Shown here: one piece after another, positions 1 to 10,027 of the stretch
Numbering within the stretch: the stretch's first letter is position 1
How the letters are laid out: each line of letters starts with the position of its first letter
Translations under genes and position numbers: made by a program
Notes under the pieces: model-generated
Seen by the model: the letters and a program-made list of their open reading frames with translations, nothing else
What the model was told of the DNA's origin: nothing
Databases searched by the model: none
Source: Perkinsus olseni
Lineage: Eukaryota > Perkinsozoa > Perkinsida > Perkinsidae
Assembly (NCBI GenBank): GCA_013115135.1
Contig: JABANP010000191.1
Coordinates: forward strand, 1-64,000
Direction of reading: 5' to 3'
DNA length: 64,000 nucleotides

Positions 1-1583
1 ACGAACCAGCCGAACCACAACGCCTCGGCCCCACCCAGTCGCGCCGGTTGTTGAGCACTCCGAGGCCGCCGCCGCTCTCGACCATACCTCAGAGTTTCCA
101 GCCCCACTATCTAAGCCCGGCATGTTACTTATATTGCCGTTTACATACACTAGCCGGTTATAGTCGGTTTACTATCGATGCCAGAGCCCACTATCTAACT
201 GTGCGAGGCTGGAACCCCTCATGTTAGTGACATAGTGTCGACGAGTCTCAGATGCGAGAGTACGCGTACAATTGTATCGCTGGTGACAGATTATTGCCCC
301 TTCCCGCGTACATCCACGACGGAGGCGTCAGGATACCCGTCGACTCCAGTTCTCTTTTAATGTACTAATTTGTACTTTCTATACCAGTGTTTCGTTATAG
401 AAGTGCATTTCCTGATCGGTGTCTGTGCCCGCAATTAAGGCCTTCCTCCCATGCCCCGATCATCTTCCATCTCATATTCGGTTTTATAACATCCATCTAT
501 GATGGATCTGAAACAGTAGCACTATCTCTAACACTGCTACATAACATCATTCGACTGGTGAAATCAAACCTCAATTTCTTTCTTCGCGCTTTGTCATTGT
601 TCATGCTCGTACACACCGAATTGCAAGCTGCTGTCATGCGTATACATTCCATTATAGCAGTGACAGGTATGCATATACGAAAATCGAAGCTGAGTTTAGA
701 TTTGGAATGAGAAGAGCGTCGAGAACTACACTAGTAGCGACAGAGTGATTTTTCATATGTGTTCAAAGTGTTCGGAGTTCATAGTACCGCGGGAGAGGAA
801 GAAGTACTGTAGTACAACAGTTCTAGTAATACTATAGCAAATCGCAGGAACCAAGAGGGAGAAATGAGACGATAGAGACAAATGCAACACTTATCCAGGG
901 TGACTGCTGAACCAGCTAACTTGCAGGCTAGCTTGTCCACCGCGTCACTGCAATCAAAGCCTTCAAGGACTGACATATACATCCAACAAAACCAACTTCA
1001 AATTGAAACTACGCACTTCGTACTTAACTAAGTTTGAACCTGGGTCCCCGATACAACTTAGAATACCTTAACCACTCGACCAACAATTCGATGATGATTG
1101 TATCTTTGTAATAGGGGGCCCCACTACCGGGAGCCGTGTCGAAAGTTTTAGGCGCGCGCTGCGGCGTGCGCGCGTACTTCACCATTATCAGGTTTCGCGG
1201 GTAATTTTTCCGATTCACCATTTTTCCAGGATTCACCATTTTCATGGACAACCCCTGAAATTCTGGGATCGTAATCCTCCTAACTTCCAGGCTGTCACCG
1301 AAGGAAAACTCAATAAGAAGAAGAAAGGCAAACGCGGAGTCCAGAGGGCGAGAAGTATGATACAAGGTCTGAAGGGCAAGGTGAAGGGCAAGATCGATAA
1401 AGCTTATGCGACTCTGTAGAAAATGGATCAGGCTGCTATACCGTGGAGCTATGAAGCTAATTCTATCATGAGAGATGTTATTAGGATTATGGTTGTGATT
1501 ATGTGTGATGTGATGTTGATTATGTGTTGTGATAGGAGGGTTGTTGCGTAAATAGTCAAGAAGAGATCGACGATCTATCAACA
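1..1583. other. Gene-poor left edge
   Basis: No convincing gene was found. One short plus-strand stretch near 1290-1419 reads as a lysine-rich tail ending at a stop (KKKKGKRGVQRARS and on), preceded by a possible acceptor at 1288, and could be a last exon; nothing else supports it. A minus-strand open stretch at 1024-1584 is rich in His/Asn from an AT-rich repeat and is probably not coding. Confidence 0.3.
1025..1078 (-). repeat. tRNA-like relic (A-box and B-box)
   Basis: On the minus strand the sequence GTCGAGTGGTTAAGG resembles a tRNA A-box/D-arm, and GGTTCAAAC about 42 nt downstream resembles a B-box. No matching acceptor stem or anticodon stem can be drawn, so this is not a working tRNA; a tRNA-derived SINE or tRNA pseudogene is the likeliest reading. 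Confidence 0.3.
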
Positions 1584-1584
1584 T

Positions 1585-1620
1585 TCAATGATAATAGATC
1601 GAGTCAATGATAATAGATCG
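1585..1620. repeat. Two-copy 17-bp tandem repeat
   Basis: TCAATGATAATAGATCG occurs at 1585-1601 and again at 1604-1620 with a period of 19 nt. Confidence 0.85.
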
Positions 1621-1843
1621 CCACTTCGCTCATTGGCGTTCGAGAATAATAACCATCGTGTTGTTGACCCTCTGTGCTAATTGCACAGTACTACCCTTAT
1701 ACCCAGGACTAGGATTGTCAGTCTGGGAACAACGCTATATTCATTGGACAGAGAGAGGGGTAATTACAGACACAACGCAGAGGTGCACAAAGCCGGGCTC
1801 CGTTGAAGCCCGAATCTTCTTCAAGCACTCAATTATTGGTTGC

Positions 1844-1862
1844 CGACGGCAACTTGCCGTCG
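1844..1862. repeat. Perfect short hairpin
   Basis: CGACGGCAA and its exact reverse complement TTGCCGTCG are separated by one base. It lies in a GC-rich stretch with further short palindromes and has no clear gene context. Confidence 0.7.
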
Positions 1863-2785
1863 ACGGCTTCCGGGCCAACGGCCGGATCACCCGGGCGTTG
1901 CCTGTTCAGACCGAACAGCTCAACAGTCGAACCTGAGCTCGTAGTCGCAGTGATACTCGGTCTGACGAGCTTCAATCTACCATGTGCCTGCTAGCCTTGA
2001 AGCGTCGCACCCAACGAGGCGGGCCCGGTTCGTTCCGACCGTCCTTTCCCAACGGGCTGAACTTTTTGAATGGATATCGCCTTAGGCGATTCGCCTGAAA
2101 CTTCATCAGAATTTGGTCAGTATCAATGACAATACCGTCAGAGTTACTCTTGAAATAGGTTTGAGATTCACAGTACAGACTACGAAAGGGTGTTTCCCTC
2201 CGGTGTGAGTAAGTTTGAGAGTGTTCCCAACGGCGAGAAATCACTGTTTGGCGAAGAAAATCCGGCCAGACGGGCGCAATATCATAGAGAGTGCGACGCT
2301 TCAGCTTCAGAGATTCTCGATCTGTGCAGCCAGAGTTATGACACGAAATGGGCACCACGGAGCCCCAACGCTCAGCCGCGATTTTCTGTCGAATTTTTCA
2401 AATTTACGAAACCGCAGCTGCGCTCGCCGTGCTGATCGATATCTGGTGAAAGCCGTAACTTGTACATCCGAAAATTTGATGTCGGGGGTTCTGTGTAACC
2501 TCGCGTGACGATGATAGCTACTGAGTCATGCGCCTCGTGATTTGGCTGCAGAACGTCACGTCAACGCCGCCTCGAACAGTATTAGCATTAGGTAGGGCGG
2601 TTCAGTGTTCCTGCCCGGAACGTTGGAGTACGATAGGAACGGTACCTGGACGGAGTGTTGGGCTCGTTATATGTGGTGAATTGACACGGCAAACAGCCGA
2701 TGCCAGTCACTGTATCACCGCGTCTTCGTTGAACTACCGCATTGGACTCCCCCGCGAGCCCCGAATACTCTGCAGTTCCTTTGAA

Positions 2786-2987
2786 CTCTCTCATCGAGAT
2801 GTCGTCGTCAGTGACGGCTGTTGTGCCTTCGACCTCTGCAGGGGAGGCTGTACCTATCGCGGTAGTACGGGAGAGCGATGGATGGTTGGCGGTTCGTAAC
2901 CGTAATCGTTCTTAAGGCCGGGGTGCTCTATAATTAGCCGACTCTGCAGTGCGTTTTCAGTGCCTAGGCCAGAGACCGGATGATTCT
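2786..2987 (+). repeat. Direct repeat copy 1 with 38-codon ORF
   Basis: This 202-bp unit is repeated at 4131-4330 with about 90% identity by eye. It contains a small open frame, 2799-2915, beginning MSSSVTAVVPSTSAGEAVPI and ending in RNRNRS. The second copy keeps the same frame, length and stop although four adjacent residues differ. The unit could be a solo LTR-like end, a duplicated exon or a satellite monomer. Confidence 0.8.
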
Positions 2988-4130
2988 ATTCTCTCCGGTC
3001 TTTACATGAATGTTGAGTCCAAGAAGCGGAGAGGAAAGGAACGGTAATATGAGGCTCGCATGCCTGTTGTCCTTTGCGGGACGGTTGGGTGACCCCTCGG
3101 GCGAGACTGAGATGGGAAAGTTCAGAAGGACGGTGCGAATCGAACTCGTATTCAGGGTGCACTTGGCCGGCGGTTATAAGGAGAACGAGAACGTAGAGTT
3201 AGTTGGCGAGCCCCAACCCAGGGGACCTACGAAGCTCGCAGTTGGCGTTAAGAGGAAGGGACATGATGGGAAAATGTAATCAGTATGAGCATACCCCGGG
3301 ACAACGGTTGAACTCAGTTCAGTTGCCCTGCGGTATTCACTCTTCGTAATTCGTTCTCGCCGGTTTGGGTTGCGTCAGTCTCTGCGCGAAAGTGACGCAT
3401 GGACAGGTACATCTTCCCTGCGTCAGCATTTGACGTATCCACGAACATCAAGCACGAGGGGGTCGTGGGGGCCTTGGAGAAGGCTAAGTCCAGCACTACC
3501 ACTTGTACTAACGGGGATTTACTCTCGAAGCTCGCGATTCGCTTACATGGATGTTTAATAGTCCTTTCCGGTGCCTTGACAGCGTCGCTTCACATTAATG
3601 CTCAGCGGACTGGTGGGGCATCTGTTCGTCGTTTTCAGCCGACTGGGCGGACAAGCGTGGAGATCTCATTACCACTTTCGCACCTGTTAAGAAGAAGCGC
3701 CAGCTCAACAGTAATAGGGGATACAATGCACAGAACGCCATAGCCCTGGTGCGAATATTGGTTCGGAGGGCATCAGGGCGTTTTCTTGTTCCTTCGAGTG
3801 GTTGTAGTCACATCATGCACGATATACTATTTGGTATGCGCTTCGGTATAGCCTCTCACGGGAACGAGGATTTTTACCGAAACCGTCATGGTGATGTCAC
3901 CGTAGGTTTCTTGGCTAACCGTGTTACCGATGATCGTATTGAAAATTTCGGTCAAGCGAAACGGACCTTACAGAAGAGACTGTCGGAGTTCTCGGAGTCT
4001 CCAAATGACGAGGATCTTAAGAAAGAACTGAAGTCGGAGGCGTCACCCGCTAAGAAGGCTAAGAAGGACATCCCCGAAGGCGTGCCTAAGAGTAGTACCC
4101 GCTCGGGCTAGCGCGCGTTCGATGATTCTT
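2988..4130 (+). other. Spacer between direct repeats; weak ORFs
   Basis: The 1.1-kb segment between the two direct repeats holds a plus-strand open frame at 3749-4111 whose C-terminal half is charged and Lys-rich (KRTLQKRLSEFSES followed by KKELKSEASPAKKAKKD) and looks like a true disordered tail. Upstream frames at 3010-3279 and 3399-3743 are less convincing. No reverse transcriptase, integrase or transposase motif is visible, so a mobile element is only a guess. Confidence 0.35.
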
Positions 4131-4330
4131 CTCTCATCGAGATGTCGTCGTCAGTGACGGCTGTTGTGCCTTCGACCTCTGCAGGGGAGGCTGTACCTAT
4201 CGCGGTAGTACGGGAGAGCGATGGGTTGTTCGTGGCTCGTAACCGTAATCGCTCTTAAGGCCGGGGTGCTTAATAATTAGCTGACTCTGCAGTGCGTTTT
4301 CAGTGCCTAGGCCAGAGACCGGATGATTCT
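4131..4330 (+). repeat. Direct repeat copy 2 with 38-codon ORF
   Basis: Second copy of the unit at 2786-2987. The small frame is 4142-4258 with the same length as in copy 1. Differences between the copies cluster near the end of the frame (GWLAV versus GLFVA) but leave frame and stop intact. Confidence 0.8.
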
Positions 4331-4501
4331 GCGCAGAGTGAGGCCAGACGATTATCTGAGCTACAGCCAAGGTAATTGCAGCGATCATAGTCTAACAGCT
4401 GAGTAGTACTTAAGTCGTTGGCAATTGTTGCATAGCATATTGTCACCTTAGGGCATACGCATTAAACTCGGTACGTAGAAACATCTGTACGTATTGGGCC
4501 C

Positions 4502-4548
4502 GTTAGGGAACTCTCAAGATATTGCAAGATAGCAAGATACGTTCTCAG
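4502..4548 (+). repeat. Intron-like GCAAGAT cassette outside a gene
   Basis: This 47-nt stretch starts GTTAGGG, ends TTCTCAG and carries TTGCAAGATAGCAAGATACG, the cassette also found in introns at 7713-7789, 41603-41656 and 47224-47291. No coding sequence flanks it. Confidence 0.5.
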
Positions 4549-4561
4549 CGGATCTCAGACG

Positions 4562-4720
4562 GCTATCTCCATCCCGGGACTGGGGATCAATCCCAGGACT
4601 GACCGAAGCCTTTTTCTGTTCAGTCAATCGATCCTGGGAGCAGTTCTAGGATCAACCCCCGGATCGATCCTGAATGCGTTGAGAGGAGGACAGGATCGAT
4701 CCTAGGACTGGTTTATTGGT
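4562..4720. repeat. Cluster of GGATCGATCC-like short repeats
   Basis: Variants of GGATCRATCCYRGGACTG recur at about 4573, 4588, 4627, 4650, 4663 and 4691, partly in inverted orientation. No gene is visible here. Confidence 0.6.
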
Positions 4721-4784
4721 CTTTTACTGAACAGCCCGAGAGGAGCACTTCCTTACCCCTCCTTATGTGAGGAGTCTTACGGTG

Positions 4785-4868
4785 AGGTGCCTTATGGTGA
4801 TGGCCTTCCCCTTACGACTCAAATCGTAAGGATGTGAAAGGGACTTGCGAGAAAACCGTAAGGCACCT
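4785..4868. repeat. Nested inverted repeat, MITE-like
   Basis: Outer arms AGGTGCCTTA (4785-4794) and TAAGGCACCT (4859-4868) are perfect complements. Inside them CCTTACGA (4810-4817) pairs with TCGTAAGG (4824-4831) over a 6-nt loop. Further CCTTACG fragments flank it. The form is that of a small foldback element; no coding capacity. Confidence 0.7.
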
Positions 4869-4997
4869 TATAATTTTTGCTCCTTACGAGCCCTTGTGAA
4901 ATAGGCCCCGGAGGTGTGCAATAGTCTGCCTACTTTGAACCGCGAGAGCGCTCCCAGAATTGATTTCAGTGTACTCTAGGAGCCCAAGGAGAGGCCT

Positions 4998-5370
4998 ATG
5001 GAACCCCCTGATTATTTTCGAGCATATAAACGACGACGCGCTCGACGTTTCGATGAGGGTGAATTACGTGGCGTCCGAAAACCACCGAGGGCACGCATAA
5101 AGGAAGTTGTCAGTATAAGGATATAGTCCTCAGGTTACGCGATAGGAGTTCGTAGAGCCTCAGTAAGGTAATCATGGAGGTATGGAAGGCTCCGGCAGGC
5201 GGTCTGGGAGGGGCGTTGTCTACTGGAACGGTTCTTCTCGATTGATCAGACAGTTGGTAGCACCCCGTTACGATGTAGTACGAGTTCACACTCGTGATAG
5301 CCATGCCTGCGACTACATTGTACGAAGTTTGTCTACGGGGAAACAGTCGAGATGTGACGTATAACAGCAT
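4998..5370 (+). CDS. Possible small basic protein
   Basis: An ATG at 4998 opens a 42-codon frame to 5126 with a basic, Arg-rich sequence (MEPPDYFRAYKRRRARRFDE and on). Another frame from about 5179 to 5364 could be a following exon. Nothing is recognised. The amino acid composition looks protein-like, but there is no homology argument, so this is a weak call. Confidence 0.25.
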
Positions 5371-5625
5371 TAAAGAAGGAATAGGAGCCTTCCCCTTGAA
5401 GTGACCGGCTTACCGTAGTCTTTGATCGAACTTAACTGAACCGACGGCGATTTCCCAGTTGATCAGTGGAGCTGCGTATGTCTGCTAGTCTAACACTGAA
5501 GATAACTCTTGGTTCAACTAATTGCTATCAGAGTTTCCCATCGTCACCTGTCTGTGTTGTGTTGGAGTTCTCAGACTAGTCTCTTCCAGGTTGGTCAGTA
5601 TCAGTGGTCCCCTGTGGTGGAGCCA

Positions 5626-8049
5626 ATGGAGGGGCAGACCAATACCATCTTCGTCCGTAACCTAGCGGTACAGGCCAATGAGCAGAATCTGCGGGACCTC
5701 TTCTCGAGGCTGGACAGGGTCCTCAACGTACAAATCATGACCTTCCCTGGCACTAGTCTGAGGTAGTACAGGGTACCGAGTTGTGCTGAGGGCGTATCTT
5801 GAGGTCGACTTCAGCTCACCAGTCGTTCAGGTATGCTCGTGTTGACTTCGGTACTTCTAATGGAGTGACAGCTGCCCACTCTCTCAATGGACAGCCCTTC
5901 CATGGTGTAGGTGTACACCTCTCTTGTGTTCGGGTCTCCTCATGCATGCCCTTCAGGTACCTCTGACAGTGTCTGTAACCGACCCTGTAGCGGCCAATGC
6001 CTCAGCGACGGCTCCGGCTCCCTTGCCCAACCTTGTACTGTGTGGACAGACTAGTTGGTTGTAGTAGCTGCTTGTTTCAGGGCGTTCCAGCGGCTCAGCA
6101 ATTGGTGGGAGCTGTTACTAGTGTAATACCGTACCATTCGTTACACTAAGCTGCCCTTACTCGGTCGTCTCAGATTCGCCCACAGCCAGGCGTTGGAGTA
6201 ACGACGATTGGCGGTGGTGTGAGGGACTCGGGAGAGGAGATGATCCTGAATAGAACGGTGAGTTGGGAATGGAGTGGTACGGTGTTAATGTGTTGTAGGT
6301 GTACGTATCGGGACTGGCAAATCAAGTTACATTAGAGGAAGTAAGAGGAATGTTCGGGCATTTCGGGGAGATTAAGGAGTCTTCCATAGACGTGGTAAGC
6401 GGGAGGTCCCGGGTTCGATCCCCCCATGCGGTTTCTGCCTTTTCGACCTCATAATTTTAGTCACCCTATGACCAGTGCCAGTTTGCACTGGTAGAGTTCC
6501 AGAACGAGGCCGCAGCTCAGGTAGTATTGCCGATCGCTGTTTCTGTTAATCTCCCAGCGGCCAGGAGCTCCTCGATTGCTTTAACGTTTGTAGGAGGCGA
6601 TCCGAGTAGGTGAGATACCGTACCGTGGCCGAGTTGTTCGGGTGGAGAAGTCAAAGGAGACTGTCAAGCTGTAGTAGCGGTGGGATATCTCCCTTCCCGT
6701 CAGGTCTAGCTGAGCTATTGCACGAGTCCATAGCGTGAGGTGGTGGAGGTACTTGTTCCTCCCCCTTATTCGTTTCAATGATTTCTGACCATTATGATGA
6801 TGGCAGTATAGCTGGTCGTAGGTACCCGCCTACTGATGTAGTTTTCGGCAAGCCCATGACTATCGGTCGACACGTAACGCCGCTACTGCCTGGCAACCCT
6901 GGATCCCAAATATCGGGAGCGATGAGGACGAGGTAGCAGCGGGAGAGGCCGGGTGAAGGCCGGACTCGAGAGAGAGTGCTTCACCATGGAAGGACGTGCG
7001 GTACCGTTCCGCTGGGGTCACCTCACTTTTGCGCAGTAAAACGGCATCTTTCCTAGTGTTCTAATAACCCTAGCAGTAGCAGCATCTAGTGCTCCAGTAA
7101 GCCATCTTGGTTGCGCCGCGAGTGGCGCTCTAAGCACTGGACAGATAGCAGGATAGGGCGCGCGGTAAATTCGGCCTACTCGATGAGGGGCGATGATGAG
7201 GGTGCAAGAATGGCTCAGCTTCGAAAAGGAGGTCTTGTGGTGTCGGCTACCCTCTCTGCTACCGTACCATATCGAACGTAACTTTGCCCCTTTTAACGCG
7301 AAACACCTAATGCAAAGTTTGCATCGCAGACGAGGATGCGGGATACTGTGCTGAGGATGGTGCCCCTCGCGACGGAGGCTTCCTCAGTCAGTATCTCGAT
7401 GGTTGAGGAGTGCTCTTTAGGCGCGATGAGATCATCGACGAAGTTGGGGAAGCCGCGATGCAGATTGAAGATTGGCTCGGAGTCCCGAGGGTAGCTCGAC
7501 TCAGCAGTGCTGCCTCGTACGATTACGATGAGTTTGTGTAAGGTACTGGCAGCCGTCAGAAGAGGCCCGGCGTGAGCGGGAGGAGTTCAGACGGAAGCAT
7601 CATGGCCATCACCACCATCAGGAGTCAGGAAGGGACTCGAGATACAGCAGTGGACGGTCGAGGGAGGGCCATCGGAGCCGATCGAGAGACGATCGATCTA
7701 GGGATAGAGGAGGTACCTGCGGTGGGAAGCGTTAAGGAATGATGAGATTGCAAGATTCGTAATGAGTGAGTGGTCCCTGGTCATCTCAGAGTCGAGAGGT
7801 CGCTATGAACGATCGGAATCACGGCGCTACAGGGACTCTAGGCCATCAGGATACCCGCAGCCGGCCAGCAATGATGAAGCCGAGTATTGGAGGGAAATGC
7901 GCGGCAAAGGGGGTGGAGGAGGAGGAGCCGGAGGTAGTAGGAATGGGCCGGGGGGAAGGTCAATAGGGAGATCGCTAGCATGTTCGCTCGTACGCATGTG
8001 GACATCGGGCTGCACTAAGTGGAGCTCGACCAGGGCGGGGTGCTTCTAG
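5626..8049 (+). CDS. RRM/RS-domain RNA-binding protein (SR-type)
   Basis: Multi-exon plus-strand gene. The start MEGQTNTIFVRNLAV at 5626 opens RRM 1 (IFVRNL is RNP2; YARVDF after the first intron is RNP1). A second RRM begins VYVSGLANQVTLEEV near 6301 and continues CQFALVEFQN after an intron at 6395-6460. An Asp/Glu-rich linker is followed by an Arg/Ser-rich tail near 7570-7712 and 7790-7960 (RSRSRDDRSRDRG), ending in a Gly-rich stretch. This is the layout of SR or SR-like splicing factors that bind pre-mRNA in the nucleus. Exons between about 6540 and 7560 are not fully resolved. Introns at 5762-5814, 6395-6460 and 7713-7789 each carry a recurrent intron cassette. The RNA-binding role is secure; the subfamily is not. 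Confidence 0.75.
6395..6460 (+). repeat. Intron with tRNA-like B-box
   Basis: GT-AG intron of 66 nt inside RRM 2 of the RS-domain gene. It contains GGTTCGATCCCC (from 6412), the box-B/T-loop consensus of tRNA genes. No full tRNA fold is present. Confidence 0.7.
7713..7789 (+). repeat. Intron with GCAAGAT cassette
   Basis: A 77-nt GT-AG intron in the RS domain; both flanking exons read in frame as Arg/Ser repeats. It contains GCGTTAAGGAATGATGAGAT followed by TGCAAGATTC, matching introns at 41603 and 47224. Confidence 0.7.
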
Positions 8050-8940
8050 TGTGATGCTCTGCTCCTCACAGAGAGTCGGCTGGTGGTGGTAGTATCATCT
8101 TTACCTTCAGTAGAGCGTGCTGAAGTAGAACCTAGTATTGTGATGATGATAATCTGTGATGATGTCGTACAGGTGACAAATATCGACGGACAGTAGCATG
8201 TAGTAGGCTGGTGTGACTCTCGTCGTCGTATCTCAGGTTACGGTCGAGGCTACTGAGCAGAAGTATGATTACCGCTATCATCACAAACAACAACAATATC
8301 GTCCGAATGGTCTCTTACGATGGCGGAGAGGGTGTTCGTCCTTCTGGGCAGGGGTGTGCTGTCTGCCTTCGGTCCCTTAGATTTTATACCAATGATAGCC
8401 CCAATGCGCCCGCTAGTTGTTATCTTCGTGTGGTCGTCCAAGCGCGCTGGGAGCCGAAGGGGACAATTGGCTGTGCTGGGAAAAGCGGAGCCCTGAATCC
8501 GGGCTGTTTTGATGGGGAGTAATGATTGACCTTGGATATGCCTTTGGTCGGGATCTTCGGACTGTCATACCCTGCTGGCATTGGTGAACCTCTGATAGCT
8601 ACGCTCGGTCGTAAGCGAATGGACCGCGGTAGTTGGCGTGAAGCGACACGCACTAGATCTCGATTTGGTGAAGTTTTGGTATGGTCCGTGAAATTGACCG
8701 AAAAAATGACCATGCTCATGATCTTTTGATAGTCGACTTTCATTGATGCCTATGCTGGATAACTCCCACTACTCACTTTCTGAATTTCATAGAGCACCAC
8801 TACGGCCCGTTGTCTACGGGTTATAATTTGATCTCTACACGGCACGTAGCTGCTACAGTTCGGGCTCGCACGGAGAAGACGGAACTTTCATGCGGTATGA
8901 CACCTTTTCACTGCCGTTGCTTAGGGCGGATTGGCCTACG
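8050..8940. other. No assigned gene
   Basis: About 0.9 kb between the RS-domain gene and the FkbM-like gene. Several short open frames exist on both strands but none has convincing composition or continuity. The right end may contain the first exon of the FkbM-like gene. Confidence 0.4.
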
Positions 8941-8947
8941 GGACCTT

Positions 8948-10007
8948 GGTAGGTATACCTGTGAGGGCTGCTGTGATACACTGAGAGGCTCGGAAGGCTT
9001 CTGGGGCTGCTGGCATCGGGGATTCTCCTATCGCGATTGCTGTCCTCAATGCCCAGTACTGCTGATCGCTTCTGGCGGTGGGAAGGAGGTGGTGGTAGTT
9101 CCGATCAGATCCCCAATGCTTCTCCCCGTTCACTCCCGTAGACTGTGCAGCCTGTTGTGGATCTGGCAGGGAGGACCAGTGTGAGTCCTCATCGTCATCA
9201 CAGGCTCGTGTCCCAGCCGTCGGCAATCTTAGGCGATGCTGTTTTGGAGGCACTGGGATTGTCCTACAGACATTGCTGTCGGGGCCACCCTGTAGTGTGT
9301 GGGGTCGATCAGGCTGTCTCTCATGCCCAGTACGGACAGGATATCTTCGTCGCTGAGTATTTCGGCTGTGATACCGGAACGCCCCTAGGAGGTATCTTGA
9401 TATAGGGGCGTTTGATGGGACCAACTTGAGCTCCACCTACGTGCTGGAGAGGCACTTCAACTTCACCACGGGGATCTGCATAGATGCGCACCCGAATAAC
9501 TTCGACGGCCGAGGCTGCGAGGTCGTGAAGGCCGTGGTTGGCAGCGCGGACGGCGACGAGGTTACCTTTAGGAGGGTCAGCGCTGGGCTGTTGGACTCGC
9601 AGGAGAACTCTGGCAGTGTATCTTGGGTGGTGGGGGAACACAGTCAGATGGAGCGAACGAGAGAAGGATTATACGTGGACGAGAAATCGATCACTCGATC
9701 GATTAGGAGTATCCTGCAAGATGCTGACTGGCCGGTTGGTCCTATTGACTTCGTATCTTTGGACGTGGAAGGGTCGGAGCTGGCGGTGTTGCAAGGCTTT
9801 CCATTCGATGAGTATTGTGTGAGGCTGTGGCTCATCGAGGAGCAGTCCCCAATGCCTGCTGCCAACGTGTCAGAGTTGATGATGAACCTTGGATACTCCG
9901 CTGGCCAGCTAGTCGGCCTGGATCGGGTGTATACTCCCAATTTTGAATGCTGCTTTGGGTCGGAGTCGAGTTGCATCTGTTCGAGTCCAGTGGACCTGCC
10001 TCCGTGA
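8948..10007 (+). CDS. FkbM-family SAM-dependent methyltransferase
   Basis: The core reads QYGQDIFVAEYFG, then after a one-base frame break YLDIGAFDGTNLSSTYVLER, then GICIDAHPNNF, and later DFVSLDVEGSELAVLQGF. These match the FkbM fold: GxxLDxGAxDG is the SAM-binding motif I, and the LDVEGxE strand is diagnostic. Such enzymes methylate hydroxyl groups on sugars or other small substrates. Upstream, two Cys-rich segments share the motif SYR(D/H)CC (near 9020 and 9260), as in secreted protist FkbM-like proteins. The start codon was not found. The break at 9391 can be read as one missing G (giving PLGGYLDIGAFDG) or as a 32-nt intron. The frame stops at 10005-10007, directly before a type I membrane protein with which it might be fused. 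Confidence 0.7.
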
Positions 10008-10027
10008 TCCACGTAGATGCCATCAGC

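Noticed and set aside
1024..1584. A 186-codon minus-strand open frame
   Set aside because: Its start is made of low-complexity His/Asn repeats and its end overlaps the tRNA-like relic; no protein-like core is visible.
9381..9400. Programmed frameshift at CCCCTAGGAGG as in Perkinsus mitochondria
   Set aside because: The gene is nuclear and spliced; similar breaks at unrelated homopolymers make a one-base assembly error the simpler explanation.
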